Shown piece by piece: positions 8,753 to 16,978 of a DNA stretch of 64,000 nucleotides. The DNA is from JAAYCI01 sp964370045. GTDB taxonomy: Bacteria; Bacillota; Clostridia; Oscillospirales; Ruminococcaceae. The translations under genes were made by a program, and so were the position numbers. Below the pieces are notes generated by a model. That model was not told the DNA's origin. It was given only the letters and a program-made list of their open reading frames with translations, and did no database searches. Position 1 is the first letter of the stretch; every line of letters begins with the position of its first letter. The stretch spans positions 17,115-81,114 of the forward strand of contig CAYJGZ010000012.1 in NCBI GenBank assembly GCA_964370045.1. Direction: 5' to 3'.

Positions 8753-9007
8753 TTAGGCCGCAGGAGACACAGCACTAAGCACGTTTACCAATATTGTAAG
8801 CGCAAAAAATATCACGGCCGCAATCTTTGTAGCCTTGGACTGGCGTGCTTCCTTGCTACGCACACGTGTCTCGCCGGACATCATCTCCGTGCCGGTGATT
8901 ACGCCCGAAAGCCCCTGTCCTTTGGACTCCTGCGCCAAAACAATCAGAATAATAACGATGCTCGAAATAATCATACATATGCCTGCGGCAATTTCCAACG
9001 GTGACAT
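8753..9007 (-). CDS. secG: Preprotein translocase subunit SecG
   Basis: SecG is the small helper subunit of the SecYEG export channel. The 84-residue protein has two membrane segments (about residues 5-27 and 59-77) separated by the polar loop with AQESKGQGLSGVITGTEMM, which is typical. A GGGAGGTTAGG ribosome site precedes the ATG. It heads the minus-strand run secG-rnr-capD and has its own promoter just upstream. The 180 bp between secG and rnr contain nothing else that I can recognise. Confidence 0.93.
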   Translation of the reverse strand: MSPLEIAAGICMIISSIVIILIVLAQESKGQGLSGVITGTEMMSGETRVRSKEARQSKATKIAAVIFFALTILVNVLSAVSPAA

Positions 9008-9038
9008 AAACCTAACCTCCCAAATTTTTCACACACTG

Positions 9039-9067
9039 ATTGTATCACAAGCCATCACAAAAAGCAA
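9039..9067 (-). promoter_or_regulatory. Promoter of secG (TTGCTT-17-TACAAT, extended -10)
   Basis: On the minus strand TTGCTT (9062-9067) and TACAAT (9039-9044) are 17 bp apart, and TGA directly before the -10 gives an extended -10. It lies about 30 bp before the secG start. The stretch 9068-9260 beyond it shows no feature that I can recognise. Confidence 0.65.
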
Positions 9068-9260
9068 TGCGATATTGTGGTAATTGTATATAAAACCCAA
9101 AGATTCACACTGTATGTTGACATCCACGCTTCGATGCTTCACCCGACACATGTGTTTTTCGCTGTGCCCACCACTGTGACGCATATATTTTGCGCAAAGC
9201 CGAAGTGCCTGCTTTTTCCAAAAAACAAGTTAAGCTGTGCGTTTATTTTGCGCATAATTC

Positions 9261-9289
9261 TTTAATGTATGCCTAAAATATGCTATACT
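9261..9289 (+). promoter_or_regulatory. Promoter of the molybdenum/purine cluster (extended -10)
   Basis: TGCTATACT gives an extended -10 (TATACT at 9284-9289). The -35 region, TTTAAT at 9261-9266, is poor but correctly spaced at 17 bp. It would give a leader of about 230 bases before the moeA-like gene, containing the inverted repeat and R1 copy a. Confidence 0.55.
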
Positions 9290-9343
9290 TGTTGCAAATT
9301 ATTGTTTGCTCGTTGTTCCGTAAAATTTTTGCGTGTCGGTTTT

Positions 9344-9406
9344 GCATGTCGGGGTGACTTTTTACGCTGATATTTTTCGCTCGTGTGCAAAATTTCCCCG
9401 ACATGC
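9344..9406 (+). promoter_or_regulatory. Long-range inverted repeat in the leader of the Mo cluster
   Basis: GCATGTCGGGG (9344-9354) and CCCCGACATGC (9396-9406) are perfectly complementary over 11 bp around an AT-rich 41-base interior. Located between the promoter and R1 copy a, it would close a large stem-loop in the leader RNA. I do not recognise it as the known Moco riboswitch. Confidence 0.55.
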
Positions 9407-9429
9407 CTGCCGCAAATGGCGGAGAAACA

Positions 9430-9522
9430 AAACACAAAAACAAGGTGCCATACCCCTCCGCCTACGGCGTGGGGGGATATGCAAAAAAACAAACGTGCGC
9501 TTTTGTACGCACCCACAAAGGA
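9430..9522 (+). repeat. R1 repeat, copy a (divergent)
   Basis: The recognisable part is the core hairpin GCCATACCCCTCCGCC / GGCGTGGGGGGATATGC (9447-9482) followed by the AAAAAAAC tract and a tail of the form GTGCGCTTTTGTACGCACCC. The 5' arm is poorly conserved. It ends about ten bases before the ATG of the moeA-like gene, and a frame open through it is not coding. Confidence 0.6.
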
Positions 9523-9528
9523 CGTGCC

Positions 9529-10554
9529 ATGAAAGAGATAAAGACAGAGCAGGCGGTGGGGCATGTGTTGTGCCACGACCTCACCCAAATACTACCCGGC
9601 ATCTCCAAAGGCCCTGCGTTTCGCAAGGGGCATGTCGTTGCACAGGAGGATATACCCGTTTTGCTGTCCATGGGCAAAAAGTCGCTGTATGTGTGGGAGG
9701 CATCGCCCGGGATGCTTCACGAAAACGAGGCGGCGCAGATTTTGTACGATTTGTGCGCAGGTGATGGCATGTACCCCTCCACCGTCAGCGAGGGCAAAAT
9801 AAATATATATGCGGATAAGGACGGGCTTTTTTGCGCAGATACACAGCGCCTTTACGCTATCAACTCGCTTTGCGATATGGTAATCGCCGCAAGAAAGCGC
9901 TTTTCCTCTGTGAAAAAGGGCGACATGCTTGCGGGCACACGTGTTGTGCCGCTCGTCATTGAAAAGGAGCGTATGGACGAGGCCGTTCGCCTTGCCGAGG
10001 GGAGGCCTCTGTTTTCGCTGTTGCCCTACCACCCGAAAAAAGTGGGCATTGTTGTGACAGGCAGCGAAGTGTACAGCGGACGCATACAGGATGCGTTCAC
10101 GCCTGTACTTAGGGAGAAGCTGTCCCACTTTCCCACAGAGGAGATAGGCCGTGTGGTGGTGGACGACAGCCCCACAGACACCTGTGCCGCCATACTTGAC
10201 TTTATAAAGCAGGGTGCGCAGATGGTGCTGTGCACAGGCGGCATGAGCGTGGACCCGGACGACAAAACACCGCTTGCCATAAAAAACACAGGCGCACGCA
10301 TTGTAAGCTACGGCGCACCCGTACTGCCGGGCGCTATGTTCTTGCTTGCTTACACAGGCTTAGGCGTGCCCATAATGGGGCTTCCCGGGTGTGTCATGTA
10401 CGCAAAGCGCACCATATTTGATTTAGTTCTGCCCAAAATAATGGCGGACGTTCCCATAACTAAAGAAGAGCTTGCCGCACTCGGGCACGGGGGGCTGTGC
10501 CTTTCGTGCGAAAGCTGCTATTTTCCAAACTGCACTTTCGGCGCAGGTGTATAG
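9529..10554 (+). CDS. Molybdopterin-binding protein, MoeA-like
   Basis: The 341-residue protein has an N-terminal region that I do not recognise in detail and, from about residue 165, the MoeA/MogA fold (KVGIVVTGSEVYSGRI, MVLCTGGMSVDPDDKTP, LGVPIMGLPGCVMYAKR). Such proteins bind molybdopterin, and MoeA inserts molybdate into the adenylated cofactor. It ends with a cysteine-rich tail (CLSCESCYFPNC) that suggests a metal site. The ATG at 9529 is chosen because AAAGGA lies seven bases before it; the longer frame upstream runs through R1 copy a. It opens the plus-strand molybdenum cluster. Confidence 0.85.
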   Translation: MKEIKTEQAVGHVLCHDLTQILPGISKGPAFRKGHVVAQEDIPVLLSMGKKSLYVWEASPGMLHENEAAQILYDLCAGDGMYPSTVSEGKINIYADKDGLFCADTQRLYAINSLCDMVIAARKRFSSVKKGDMLAGTRVVPLVIEKERMDEAVRLAEGRPLFSLLPYHPKKVGIVVTGSEVYSGRIQDAFTPVLREKLSHFPTEEIGRVVVDDSPTDTCAAILDFIKQGAQMVLCTGGMSVDPDDKTPLAIKNTGARIVSYGAPVLPGAMFLLAYTGLGVPIMGLPGCVMYAKRTIFDLVLPKIMADVPITKEELAALGHGGLCLSCESCYFPNCTFGAGV

Positions 10555-10599
10555 GGGAATGTTTTGCCACATATTACGCAATCCGCAATGAGGTATCTT

Positions 10600-11097
10600 A
10601 TGGAGCACAAGCTGAACCACATAAACGCACAGGGCGAGGCTGTCATGGTGGACATTTCGCACAAGGGCATCACACAGCGCACCGCCATCGCATGTGGTAG
10701 CATCCGCATGAACGCCGCCGCTTTTGAGGCGATAAAGAGCGGCCAAAATAAAAAAGGTGATGCGCTTGCCACCGCTCGCATTGCGGGCATCATGGCCGCA
10801 AAGCAGACCCCCCAAATGATACCGCTTTGCCATACCCTTTTGCTGGAGAGCGTCAGCGTGGACTTTTGGGCGGACGAGAGCGCTTACACAATCACAGCCA
10901 CCTGCACGGCAAGGTGCACAGGCAAGACAGGCGCAGAGATGGAGGCGCTGTGCGGCGCATCCACAGCACTGCTGACTTTATACGACATGTGCAAGGCGCT
11001 GGACAAGGGCATGTGCATCACCGACATTCACCTAAAGCAAAAAACAGGTGGCAAGAGTGACTATACGCTTGCGGAGGAGGATGCCCGACATGTTTGA
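10600..11097 (+). CDS. moaC: Cyclic pyranopterin monophosphate synthase MoaC
   Basis: MoaC converts 3',8-cyclo-GTP, made by MoaA, into cyclic pyranopterin monophosphate. The 165-residue protein has the family's opening LNHINAQGEAVMVDISHK, the middle MIPLCHTLLLESVSVDF, and the late GAEMEALCGAS and DMCKALDKGM with the catalytic lysine region. The start at 10600 is supported by GAGG six bases upstream and by the usual family length; a TTG at 10564 is a possible alternative. It follows the moeA-like gene closely and overlaps moaA by eight bases. Confidence 0.95.
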   Translation: MEHKLNHINAQGEAVMVDISHKGITQRTAIACGSIRMNAAAFEAIKSGQNKKGDALATARIAGIMAAKQTPQMIPLCHTLLLESVSVDFWADESAYTITATCTARCTGKTGAEMEALCGASTALLTLYDMCKALDKGMCITDIHLKQKTGGKSDYTLAEEDARHV

Positions 11098-12127
11098 CGC
11101 AAACGAGCGTAGCATCGACTATCTGCGGCTGTCCGTCACAGAGCGGTGCAACCTGCGCTGTAGGTACTGCGTCCCCAATGAAAGCACCCTGTCCGACCCA
11201 AGCACACAGCCGCTCAGCTACACACAGCTTGTTCGCCTTGCGGAAATTTTCGTAAAGCTTGGGGTGCGGCGCATACGCATCACGGGTGGCGAGCCGCTTG
11301 TGCGAGAGGGGCTTGAGGGCTTTGTAAAACAGCTTTCACAGCTGCAGCCACTGCCGTTTTTGGCACTCACCACAAACGGTACTTTGCTTAACGAGCACGC
11401 AAAAAGCCTATACACCGCAGGCATACGAGGGGTGAACATCAGCCTTGATACCACCGATGCGCACCGCTATGCACACATTACAAAAGGCGGCAACTTTCAG
11501 CATGTGTGGCAGGGTATCCGGGCGGCACTTGCGCATCCCTTTAGCTCCGTGCGGCTGAACTGCGTGATTTCACAGCACAGCACCCCCTGCGACTGGATGG
11601 GCGTCATCTCGCTCGCAAAGGATTTGCCGCTGGATGTTCGCCTGATTGACTGTATGCCCATATCGGACAAAAACTCTCATTCTTGCGATGAAAAACACCC
11701 CATTCCGTGCGATGCTTTTCACACAGATGAACAAAACACCTCCCACTTCACACACAGGGCACTTATGCACATAGAGAGGGCTTTCGGCCCGCTTTGCCCC
11801 GATGCCTCTGCTATGGGCGAAGGGCCTGCGCAGTACTTTAGCGTAAACGGCTTCAAGGGGCGCATCGGAATAATTCCCGCCACAAGCGGAAGCTTTTGCG
11901 CTACTTGCAACAGGGTTCGCCTAAGCAGTGAGGGGATGCTCCGCACCTGCCTTTTCCAAGGCACACCCCTTGCGCTTGCTGCTCTGCTACACGGTGGCGC
12001 TACGGATGCGCACATTGCCCAAAGCATTCAGCAGGCGCTTTTGCGCAAGCCGCTGAGCTACGCTCACACCCAAAACGGCGCACAACCTGCGCACATTCCG
12101 TGCAGTATGGCGCACATCGGAGGATGA
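11090..12127 (+). CDS. moaA: GTP 3',8-cyclase MoaA
   Basis: MoaA is a radical SAM enzyme that rearranges GTP in the first step of molybdenum cofactor synthesis. The 345-residue chain has the SAM-cluster motif CNLRCRYC (Cys20, 24, 27), RITGGEPLVR, and the C-terminal second cluster with FCATCNRVRLS and LRTCLFQG. The ATG at 11090 has GGAGGAGG about nine bases upstream and overlaps the end of moaC, so translation is coupled. The extreme C-terminus is slightly divergent, but every catalytic element is present. Confidence 0.96.
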   Translation: MFDANERSIDYLRLSVTERCNLRCRYCVPNESTLSDPSTQPLSYTQLVRLAEIFVKLGVRRIRITGGEPLVREGLEGFVKQLSQLQPLPFLALTTNGTLLNEHAKSLYTAGIRGVNISLDTTDAHRYAHITKGGNFQHVWQGIRAALAHPFSSVRLNCVISQHSTPCDWMGVISLAKDLPLDVRLIDCMPISDKNSHSCDEKHPIPCDAFHTDEQNTSHFTHRALMHIERAFGPLCPDASAMGEGPAQYFSVNGFKGRIGIIPATSGSFCATCNRVRLSSEGMLRTCLFQGTPLALAALLHGGATDAHIAQSIQQALLRKPLSYAHTQNGAQPAHIPCSMAHIGG

Positions 12128-12131
12128 AAAC

Positions 12132-12590
12132 ATGCAGTCGGGCAGTGTATACGCAGTGTGCATAAGCGAGCAAAAGGGCACGCCAAAGTCGGCGGTTTCG
12201 CAGGGGGTGCTCCTCGCAAACCACGGGCTTTTGGGCGACGCACACGCAGGCAACTGGCACAGACAGGTAAGCATTTTAAGCCGTGATGCGGTGGAGGACT
12301 TCATGCGAAGGGGCGCTAAGGTATCCCCCGGGGACTTTGGCGAAAACATACTTGTCAAAGGCATTGAGCCTTCCCTACTTGCCGTGGGCACGCTACTGCG
12401 TTGCAAGGATGCGCTTTTGCAAATCACCCAAATAGGCAAGCAGTGCCACAATCACTGCGCAATTTATCATCAGGTGGGCGAGTGCATCATGCCGCACAAG
12501 GGTGTGTTTGCAAAAGTATTATGCGGCGGCACTATATCCGAGGGCGATGTGATTTCTATCGAGCCTGCGAGCGAAACAAACGCACCGTAA
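12132..12590 (+). CDS. MOSC domain protein
   Basis: A 152-residue single MOSC domain. MOSC domains handle the molybdenum cofactor sulfur ligand or carry sulfur for it, and stand-alone forms occur in Moco operons. Family features are LANHGLLGDAHAG near residue 30, VSPGDFGENILVKGIE near 65 and the conserved cysteine in QIGKQCHNHCAIYH, a candidate persulfide carrier. It begins four bases after moaA with a GGAGGATG ribosome site, so it belongs to that operon. Xanthine dehydrogenase-type enzymes need a sulfurated cofactor, which fits its place here. Confidence 0.9.
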   Translation: MQSGSVYAVCISEQKGTPKSAVSQGVLLANHGLLGDAHAGNWHRQVSILSRDAVEDFMRRGAKVSPGDFGENILVKGIEPSLLAVGTLLRCKDALLQITQIGKQCHNHCAIYHQVGECIMPHKGVFAKVLCGGTISEGDVISIEPASETNAP

Positions 12591-12616
12591 CGCCACACAC
12601 AAAGGAGCGATATTTT

Positions 12617-13138
12617 ATGTCGACACATCCATACCAGGTAGCGGTGCTTACGCTAAGCGATGCCGCAACACAGGGCACACGTGCGGACAAAAGCGGCCCT
12701 GCCGTGGGCGAAAGGATGCAAAAAGAGGGCTACTTTGTAAAGGAGTATCTGCTACTGCCGGACGAGCAAGCACTCATCACACACACGCTGAAAAGGCTGT
12801 GCGATGAGGGCGGTGTACAGCTTGTGCTCACAACAGGCGGCACAGGGCTTTCCCCTCGGGACTGCACGCCCGAGGCCACACTAAGCGTGGCACATCGCCT
12901 TGTGCCGGGCATGGCGGAGGCGATGCGTGCGCACAGCATGAGCATCACCCCAAACGGTATGCTAAGCCGCAGTGTGTGCGCCACTCGAGGTCGCACGCTT
13001 ATTGTAAACCTGCCGGGTAGCCCCAAGGCCGCCTGCGAGTGCCTTGAGGCTATACTTCCCTGCCTGCCCCATGCGCTAAGTGTACTTTGCGGCACAGCGC
13101 ACGACTGCGCAAACACAGGCCGTGCTATATTTGATTGA
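12617..13138 (+). CDS. mog: Molybdopterin adenylyltransferase, MogA/MoaB family
   Basis: MogA adenylates molybdopterin before metal insertion by MoeA. The 173-residue protein has the family motifs VLTLSDAATQGTRADKSGP at its start, LVLTTGGTGLSPRDCTPEAT in the middle, LSRSVCATRGRTLIVNLPG and the C-terminal LPHALSVLCG. The ATG at 12617 is set by AAAGGAG eleven bases upstream. It closes the first block of the Mo cluster; R1 copy b follows. Confidence 0.92.
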   Translation: MSTHPYQVAVLTLSDAATQGTRADKSGPAVGERMQKEGYFVKEYLLLPDEQALITHTLKRLCDEGGVQLVLTTGGTGLSPRDCTPEATLSVAHRLVPGMAEAMRAHSMSITPNGMLSRSVCATRGRTLIVNLPGSPKAACECLEAILPCLPHALSVLCGTAHDCANTGRAIFD

Positions 13139-13153
13139 ACATAATTCAAGAGA

Positions 13154-13270
13154 GACGTGGACAAAAACAGTGATTTAGAATACGTTAAGTGTGAGAAGAA
13201 GGCGCTATATCCTCCCCGCCTGCGGCGGGGAGGATATAGCAAAAAAACTTAATCACTTCTATGTGTCTGC
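13154..13270 (+). repeat. R1 repeat, copy b (full-length, best hairpin)
   Basis: This copy shows the whole element: 5' arm GTGGACA then GATTTAGAATACGTTAAG, a perfect 17-bp hairpin GCTATATCCTCCCCGCC / GGCGGGGAGGATATAGC with a TGC loop (13204-13240), an A-rich tract, and the 3' arm CTTAATCACTTCTATGTGTC, complementary to the 5' arm. No T-run follows, so it is not an ordinary terminator. It lies in the mog-xdhC gap, about 100 bp before xdhC. Confidence 0.85.
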
Positions 13271-13367
13271 CTCCTGCAAACACAGCCGTTACTACCGCCG
13301 ACTGATATAGCTTTCAAGTGAATGGAAAAAACACTTTTGTCCACACCCACTTTCAAGGAGCACAATA

Positions 13368-14456
13368 ATGAGCGAACTTTTCGGTATTTTGCAAGATAGA
13401 TTAAACCGAGCACTGCACACCGTTTTGGTGTGTGTTATGCAAAGCGAGGGCTCTGTGCCGGCAAAGGCGGGCGCTCTTATGCTGATGGGCGAGCAAGGGC
13501 TTTTGTGGGGCACGGTGGGCGGCGGCGCTTTGGAGCACAGGGCGCAGGCACTTGCCCAAAAGATGCAGCGCACAAATGCTGCTCAGCTACACACATTTCA
13601 TCTTGGTCAGGAGGATGCGCAAAACCTCGGCATGGTGTGCGGCGGCAGTGCCACAATGTGCTTTGTGCCGCTTTCCCCTGCGAAGAGTTTGCGCAGGCTT
13701 GTGGATAGCGCATGTGCTCTTGTGGCAGAGGATGTTCCATTTTGGCTGTGCGTTTGTGCAGGCCATGAGGGTACCGCACAGGATGCGGTACACACACAAA
13801 GCGGTAGCGCAGTGCACATGGCGCTTTACACAGAGGGTGCACACACCTGCGCCGCTCACGTCACCCTGCCGCATGAAGCGCCCCACAAAGACGCATTTCC
13901 ACTTTACGAAAAGCTCTCCCCTGCCCTATTTTGCGATGTTCCCACCTACATGCAAGTAGAAAATCTACACTTTACGGCTATTCCTATCGTCCCCAAGGGC
14001 AGGGTGATTATATTCGGTGGCGGCCACCTAACACAGGCTCTTGTGCCTTTTTTAAGCAGTGTGGGCTTTCACTGTGTTGTGTTTGAGGACAGGGAAGACT
14101 TTGCCCGTGCGGAGCTTTTCCCTCACGCAAAGCGGGTGATTTTGGGCAACTTTACAAACATTGCGGCGAGCATCAGCGTAAAGCCGCACGATTATGTTGT
14201 GGTGCTCACCCGTGGGCACAGCTTTGACTTTGAGGTGCAAAACCAGCTTTTGCGCCTTCCCACCGCATACTTTGGAGTAGTGGGCAGCAGGACAAAAACC
14301 CAAAACGTCAACAGCCGTCTGCTTGAAGAAGGGATACCGCAAACGACGCTCGACGGTGTATTTGCCCCCATAGGCCTTAGCATCGGCGCAAAGTCCCCTG
14401 CCGAAATTGCCGTGTCCATAACGGCACAGCTGATAGCTCACCGCTCGGGCAAGTAA
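13368..14456 (+). CDS. xdhC: XdhC-type molybdenum cofactor maturation protein
   Basis: XdhC proteins bind and protect the molybdenum cofactor, help its sulfuration and insert it into xanthine dehydrogenase. The 362-residue protein has the N-terminal XdhC domain (GSVPAKAGALMLM, GTVGGGALE) and a C-terminal Rossmann domain (VIIFGGGHLTQALVPFLSSV, YFGVVGSRTKTQ, GVFAPIGLSIGAKSPAEIAV). The start has AAGGAG in front. It opens the selenium-dependent hydroxylase maturation block with yqeC, yqeB and the mocA-like gene. Confidence 0.9.
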   Translation: MSELFGILQDRLNRALHTVLVCVMQSEGSVPAKAGALMLMGEQGLLWGTVGGGALEHRAQALAQKMQRTNAAQLHTFHLGQEDAQNLGMVCGGSATMCFVPLSPAKSLRRLVDSACALVAEDVPFWLCVCAGHEGTAQDAVHTQSGSAVHMALYTEGAHTCAAHVTLPHEAPHKDAFPLYEKLSPALFCDVPTYMQVENLHFTAIPIVPKGRVIIFGGGHLTQALVPFLSSVGFHCVVFEDREDFARAELFPHAKRVILGNFTNIAASISVKPHDYVVVLTRGHSFDFEVQNQLLRLPTAYFGVVGSRTKTQNVNSRLLEEGIPQTTLDGVFAPIGLSIGAKSPAEIAVSITAQLIAHRSGK

Positions 14457-14477
14457 TAAAAAAGGATGCAAAAAATC

Positions 14478-15197
14478 ATGAGCCTTTCCTCACTTTTGCG
14501 CCTGCGCCCACACGAAAAAGTATCGGTGGTGGGATGCGGCGGCAAAACCTCCCTTATAAACGTGCTTGCGGCGGAAAACAGCGCTTTAGGAGTTCTCGTA
14601 TCCCCCACCACAAAAATATTTTTGCCCGGCACGCAAAACGCCCTCATTCACCGAGGAAAGGCGGCCATACTCCCACGCAATCTCACACACGGCGTGCGCT
14701 ATGTGGGTAAGCTGTGCAAAAAAAGCGGCAAGCTGTGCGCACTGCCGTTTCACGTTTTGGAGCGTCTTTGCCGCAGCTGCCCCTTAACTCTCATGGAGGC
14801 GGACGGCTCACAGGGGCTTTTTTGCAAAGGCTGGCTGAACAACGAGCCTGCCCTGCCACATTTTACCACGCTCACGGTAGGCGTTTTGAACATACATGCG
14901 CTTAATATGCCCATAAACGAGCACACTGTGTTTCGCACAGAATTATTTTGCAAGCTGACAGGCACACGCAAAGGCCAGCTCATCACAAAAAAAACGCTTG
15001 CCGCCATGGTGTGCGAGCGGGACGGCATGTTCAAAAACAGCGTCGGCAGAAAAGCCTTGTTCATAAACGGTGCGGACACGCCCGATTTGCAAGAATCGGC
15101 GCAGGAGCTTTCGGAGTGTATTCGCATTTTATATCCTCACCACAGCATGGATATTTTCGCAGGTAGCCTATTGCATAAATCGTGGTATGTCGTATAA
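14478..15197 (+). CDS. yqeC: Selenium cofactor biosynthesis protein YqeC
   Basis: YqeC proteins occur almost only with selenium-dependent molybdenum hydroxylases and are thought to help make the labile selenium cofactor. The 239-residue protein has a P-loop-like VVGCGGKTSLINVLAAE near residue 20, VSPTTKIFLP, LTLMEADGS and VCERDGMFKN, all typical. The ATG at 14478 is chosen because AAAGGA is properly spaced from it; an ATG four codons earlier sits on the ribosome site. It follows xdhC by about 20 bases. Confidence 0.88.
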   Translation: MSLSSLLRLRPHEKVSVVGCGGKTSLINVLAAENSALGVLVSPTTKIFLPGTQNALIHRGKAAILPRNLTHGVRYVGKLCKKSGKLCALPFHVLERLCRSCPLTLMEADGSQGLFCKGWLNNEPALPHFTTLTVGVLNIHALNMPINEHTVFRTELFCKLTGTRKGQLITKKTLAAMVCERDGMFKNSVGRKALFINGADTPDLQESAQELSECIRILYPHHSMDIFAGSLLHKSWYVV

Positions 15198-15259
15198 TAT
15201 TTAGTAATACTTTAAGTTAAAAAACTTTTTTCAAACAAAACATCCGCACGGAGGGCTGT

Positions 15260-16117
15260 ATGCACACACCTTTGATTATCATACGCGGCGGCGGCGATAT
15301 TGCCAGCGGCGTTGCACAAAGGTTTTTCAGGGCGGGATACCGCATACTGATACTTGAGACGAACATCCCCACCGCCATTCGCCGCACCGTTGCGCTGAGC
15401 GAGGCGGTTTTCGAGGGCTTTGCACAGGTGGAGGATGTTTTGTGCAGGCTTGTTTTCAGCACAGAGGAAATGGCGCACTGCCACGAAAATGGCGAAGTGC
15501 CGCTGATGGTAGACCCGCAGGGAGAGTGCATACAAGCGCTTCGCCCCGGCTGTGTGGTAGACGCTATTTTAGCAAAGAAAAACCTCGGCACTCACATGGG
15601 CATGGCGCCCATAACCATAGCGCTGGGCCCCGGCTTTACGGCAGGTGAGCACGTGCACGCCGTTATCGAGACCATGCGAGGGCACAACCTCGGCAGGGTT
15701 ATCCTGCAGGGTGCGGCACAGCCAAACACAGGCATCCCTGCGCAGGTAAACGGACGTGGCTCACTGCGTGTGGTGCACACAACACAAGGTGGCACACTGC
15801 GCAGAATAAAGGACATCGGGGATGTGGTGAACGAGGGCGAGCCGCTTTTTTACATAGGCACGGACTTTACCCTCGCACCCATGCACGGGCTTTTGAGAGG
15901 AATGCTACGTGATGCCTCGCAGGTGCACAAGGGCATGAAGGTGGCCGACATAGACCCACGCACGCACATCGACGTGCACACTATATCCGACAAAGCACGC
16001 TGTGTGGGCGGCGGTGCGCTGGAGGCTTATTTGTACCTAAGCAGATTTTTACAGCCTGCTCCACAGGAACAAAAAAAGCAGGCAAGAGGCAGGCCAAAGA
16101 AAACACGAAGTGAGTAA
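15260..16117 (+). CDS. yqeB: Selenium-dependent molybdenum hydroxylase system protein YqeB
   Basis: Family EF2563/YqeB is a marker of molybdenum hydroxylases carrying a non-selenocysteine selenium ligand; the exact reaction is unknown. The 285-residue protein shows IIRGGGDIASGVAQRFFRAG near the start, VDAILAKKNLGTHMGMAPI in the middle and the family's GLLRGMLRDASQVHKGMKVA. Oddly, it ends in a basic tail with an AT-hook-like ARGRPKK, which is not part of the family core. It starts about 60 bases after yqeC behind a GGAGGG ribosome site. Confidence 0.88.
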   Translation: MHTPLIIIRGGGDIASGVAQRFFRAGYRILILETNIPTAIRRTVALSEAVFEGFAQVEDVLCRLVFSTEEMAHCHENGEVPLMVDPQGECIQALRPGCVVDAILAKKNLGTHMGMAPITIALGPGFTAGEHVHAVIETMRGHNLGRVILQGAAQPNTGIPAQVNGRGSLRVVHTTQGGTLRRIKDIGDVVNEGEPLFYIGTDFTLAPMHGLLRGMLRDASQVHKGMKVADIDPRTHIDVHTISDKARCVGGGALEAYLYLSRFLQPAPQEQKKQARGRPKKTRSE

Positions 16118-16165
16118 TGGCATAAATTTAGAAGTAACCATCCTAAAAAAACACGGAGGTAGCTT

Positions 16166-16831
16166 ATGTGCGGCGATGTTTTTCGCATCGAGGGGCAAGC
16201 TGAAAGCACATGCCTTTCCCACTGCACAGAGGAAAAGCCCTCCGAAAGTGTAGATGCCATTCTGCTTGCGTCCGGCTTTTCCCGTCGCTTTGGCAAAAAC
16301 AAGCTTGTGCAGGAATTTTGCGGCATGGCCTTGGCAGAGCACACGCTGTCGCTTGTATGCGGTATCCCTGCCTTTGACAACATCTTTTTTGTGTGCGCCG
16401 AGGAGGATGTGCGCCGCTTGGCAGTGCCTTTTTTGGGGGAGCGCTCCTCTTTCAGGCTGAAGATACTGCACAACGAGCGCCCGAATCGGGGCGCATGTGA
16501 GAGCATACGGCTGGGCACTGCCGCTTCAAACGCACGTCACTACATGTTTTTTATGTGCGACCAGCCTTTTTTGGACGAGCGCACCGTAGCACAGCTTTTA
16601 TCCCACCGCAAAGAGGGGCGCATTGTCGTTCCAACGTGGGAAAGCACACAGGGTAGCCCCGCTGTTTTTTCGGCATCCTTTCGCACACAGCTCTTGGGGC
16701 TGCAGGACGGCGAGCACCCACGCAGCATAAAAAAGCAAAATCCGCAAAGTGTGTTCCCCCTTTCGGTGCACCACCCTCGTGTGCTGGCCGATGCGGACAC
16801 ACCCGAGGAACTGCAACAATTAAGCTTATAA
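16166..16831 (+). CDS. Nucleotidyltransferase, MocA/YgfJ type
   Basis: MocA-type enzymes add CMP (or GMP) to molybdopterin to make the dinucleotide cofactor needed by xanthine dehydrogenase-like enzymes. The 221-residue protein has the nucleotidyltransferase signature DAILLASGFSRRFGKNKL near residue 30, MCDQPFL as the metal/nucleotide site and GSPAVFSASF later. YgfJ of E. coli sits in the equivalent place. A 28-residue N-terminal extension with cysteines (MCGDVFRIEG, TCLSHC) precedes the core and is unusual; GGAGG eleven bases before the ATG supports this start. R1 copy c begins directly after the stop. Confidence 0.87.
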   Translation: MCGDVFRIEGQAESTCLSHCTEEKPSESVDAILLASGFSRRFGKNKLVQEFCGMALAEHTLSLVCGIPAFDNIFFVCAEEDVRRLAVPFLGERSSFRLKILHNERPNRGACESIRLGTAASNARHYMFFMCDQPFLDERTVAQLLSHRKEGRIVVPTWESTQGSPAVFSASFRTQLLGLQDGEHPRSIKKQNPQSVFPLSVHHPRVLADADTPEELQQLSL

Positions 16832-16942
16832 GGAGTGGACACATAAAGGTGATTTAGAATACGTTAAGCGCAAGAAAAAGGCGCCATATCCTCCGCCGCA
16901 GGCGGGGAATATGGCAAATAACTCACCTCATTTGGACACTCC
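16832..16942 (+). repeat. R1 repeat, copy c (full-length)
   Basis: A 111-bp copy starts at the base after the mocA-like stop codon. Its ends are GGAGTGGAC and GGACACTCC, so the terminal inverted repeat is easily seen. The core hairpin begins GCCATAT and closes ATATGGC, where copy b has GCTATAT and ATATAGC: a paired change that keeps the stem. The ygeX start lies 37 bp further on. Confidence 0.85.
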
Positions 16943-16978
16943 CAGCTTATATAACAAAATAACGGGGAGGATAACACA

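Noticed and set aside
9385..9528. Upstream extension of the moeA-like frame by 48 codons
   Set aside because: It runs through R1 copy a and has no ribosome site; the ATG at 9529 has a good one and a family-like start.
13204..13240. R1 core hairpins as ordinary intrinsic terminators
   Set aside because: In every copy an A-tract, not a T-tract, follows the stem in the direction of the gene, and several copies stand just before a start codon.
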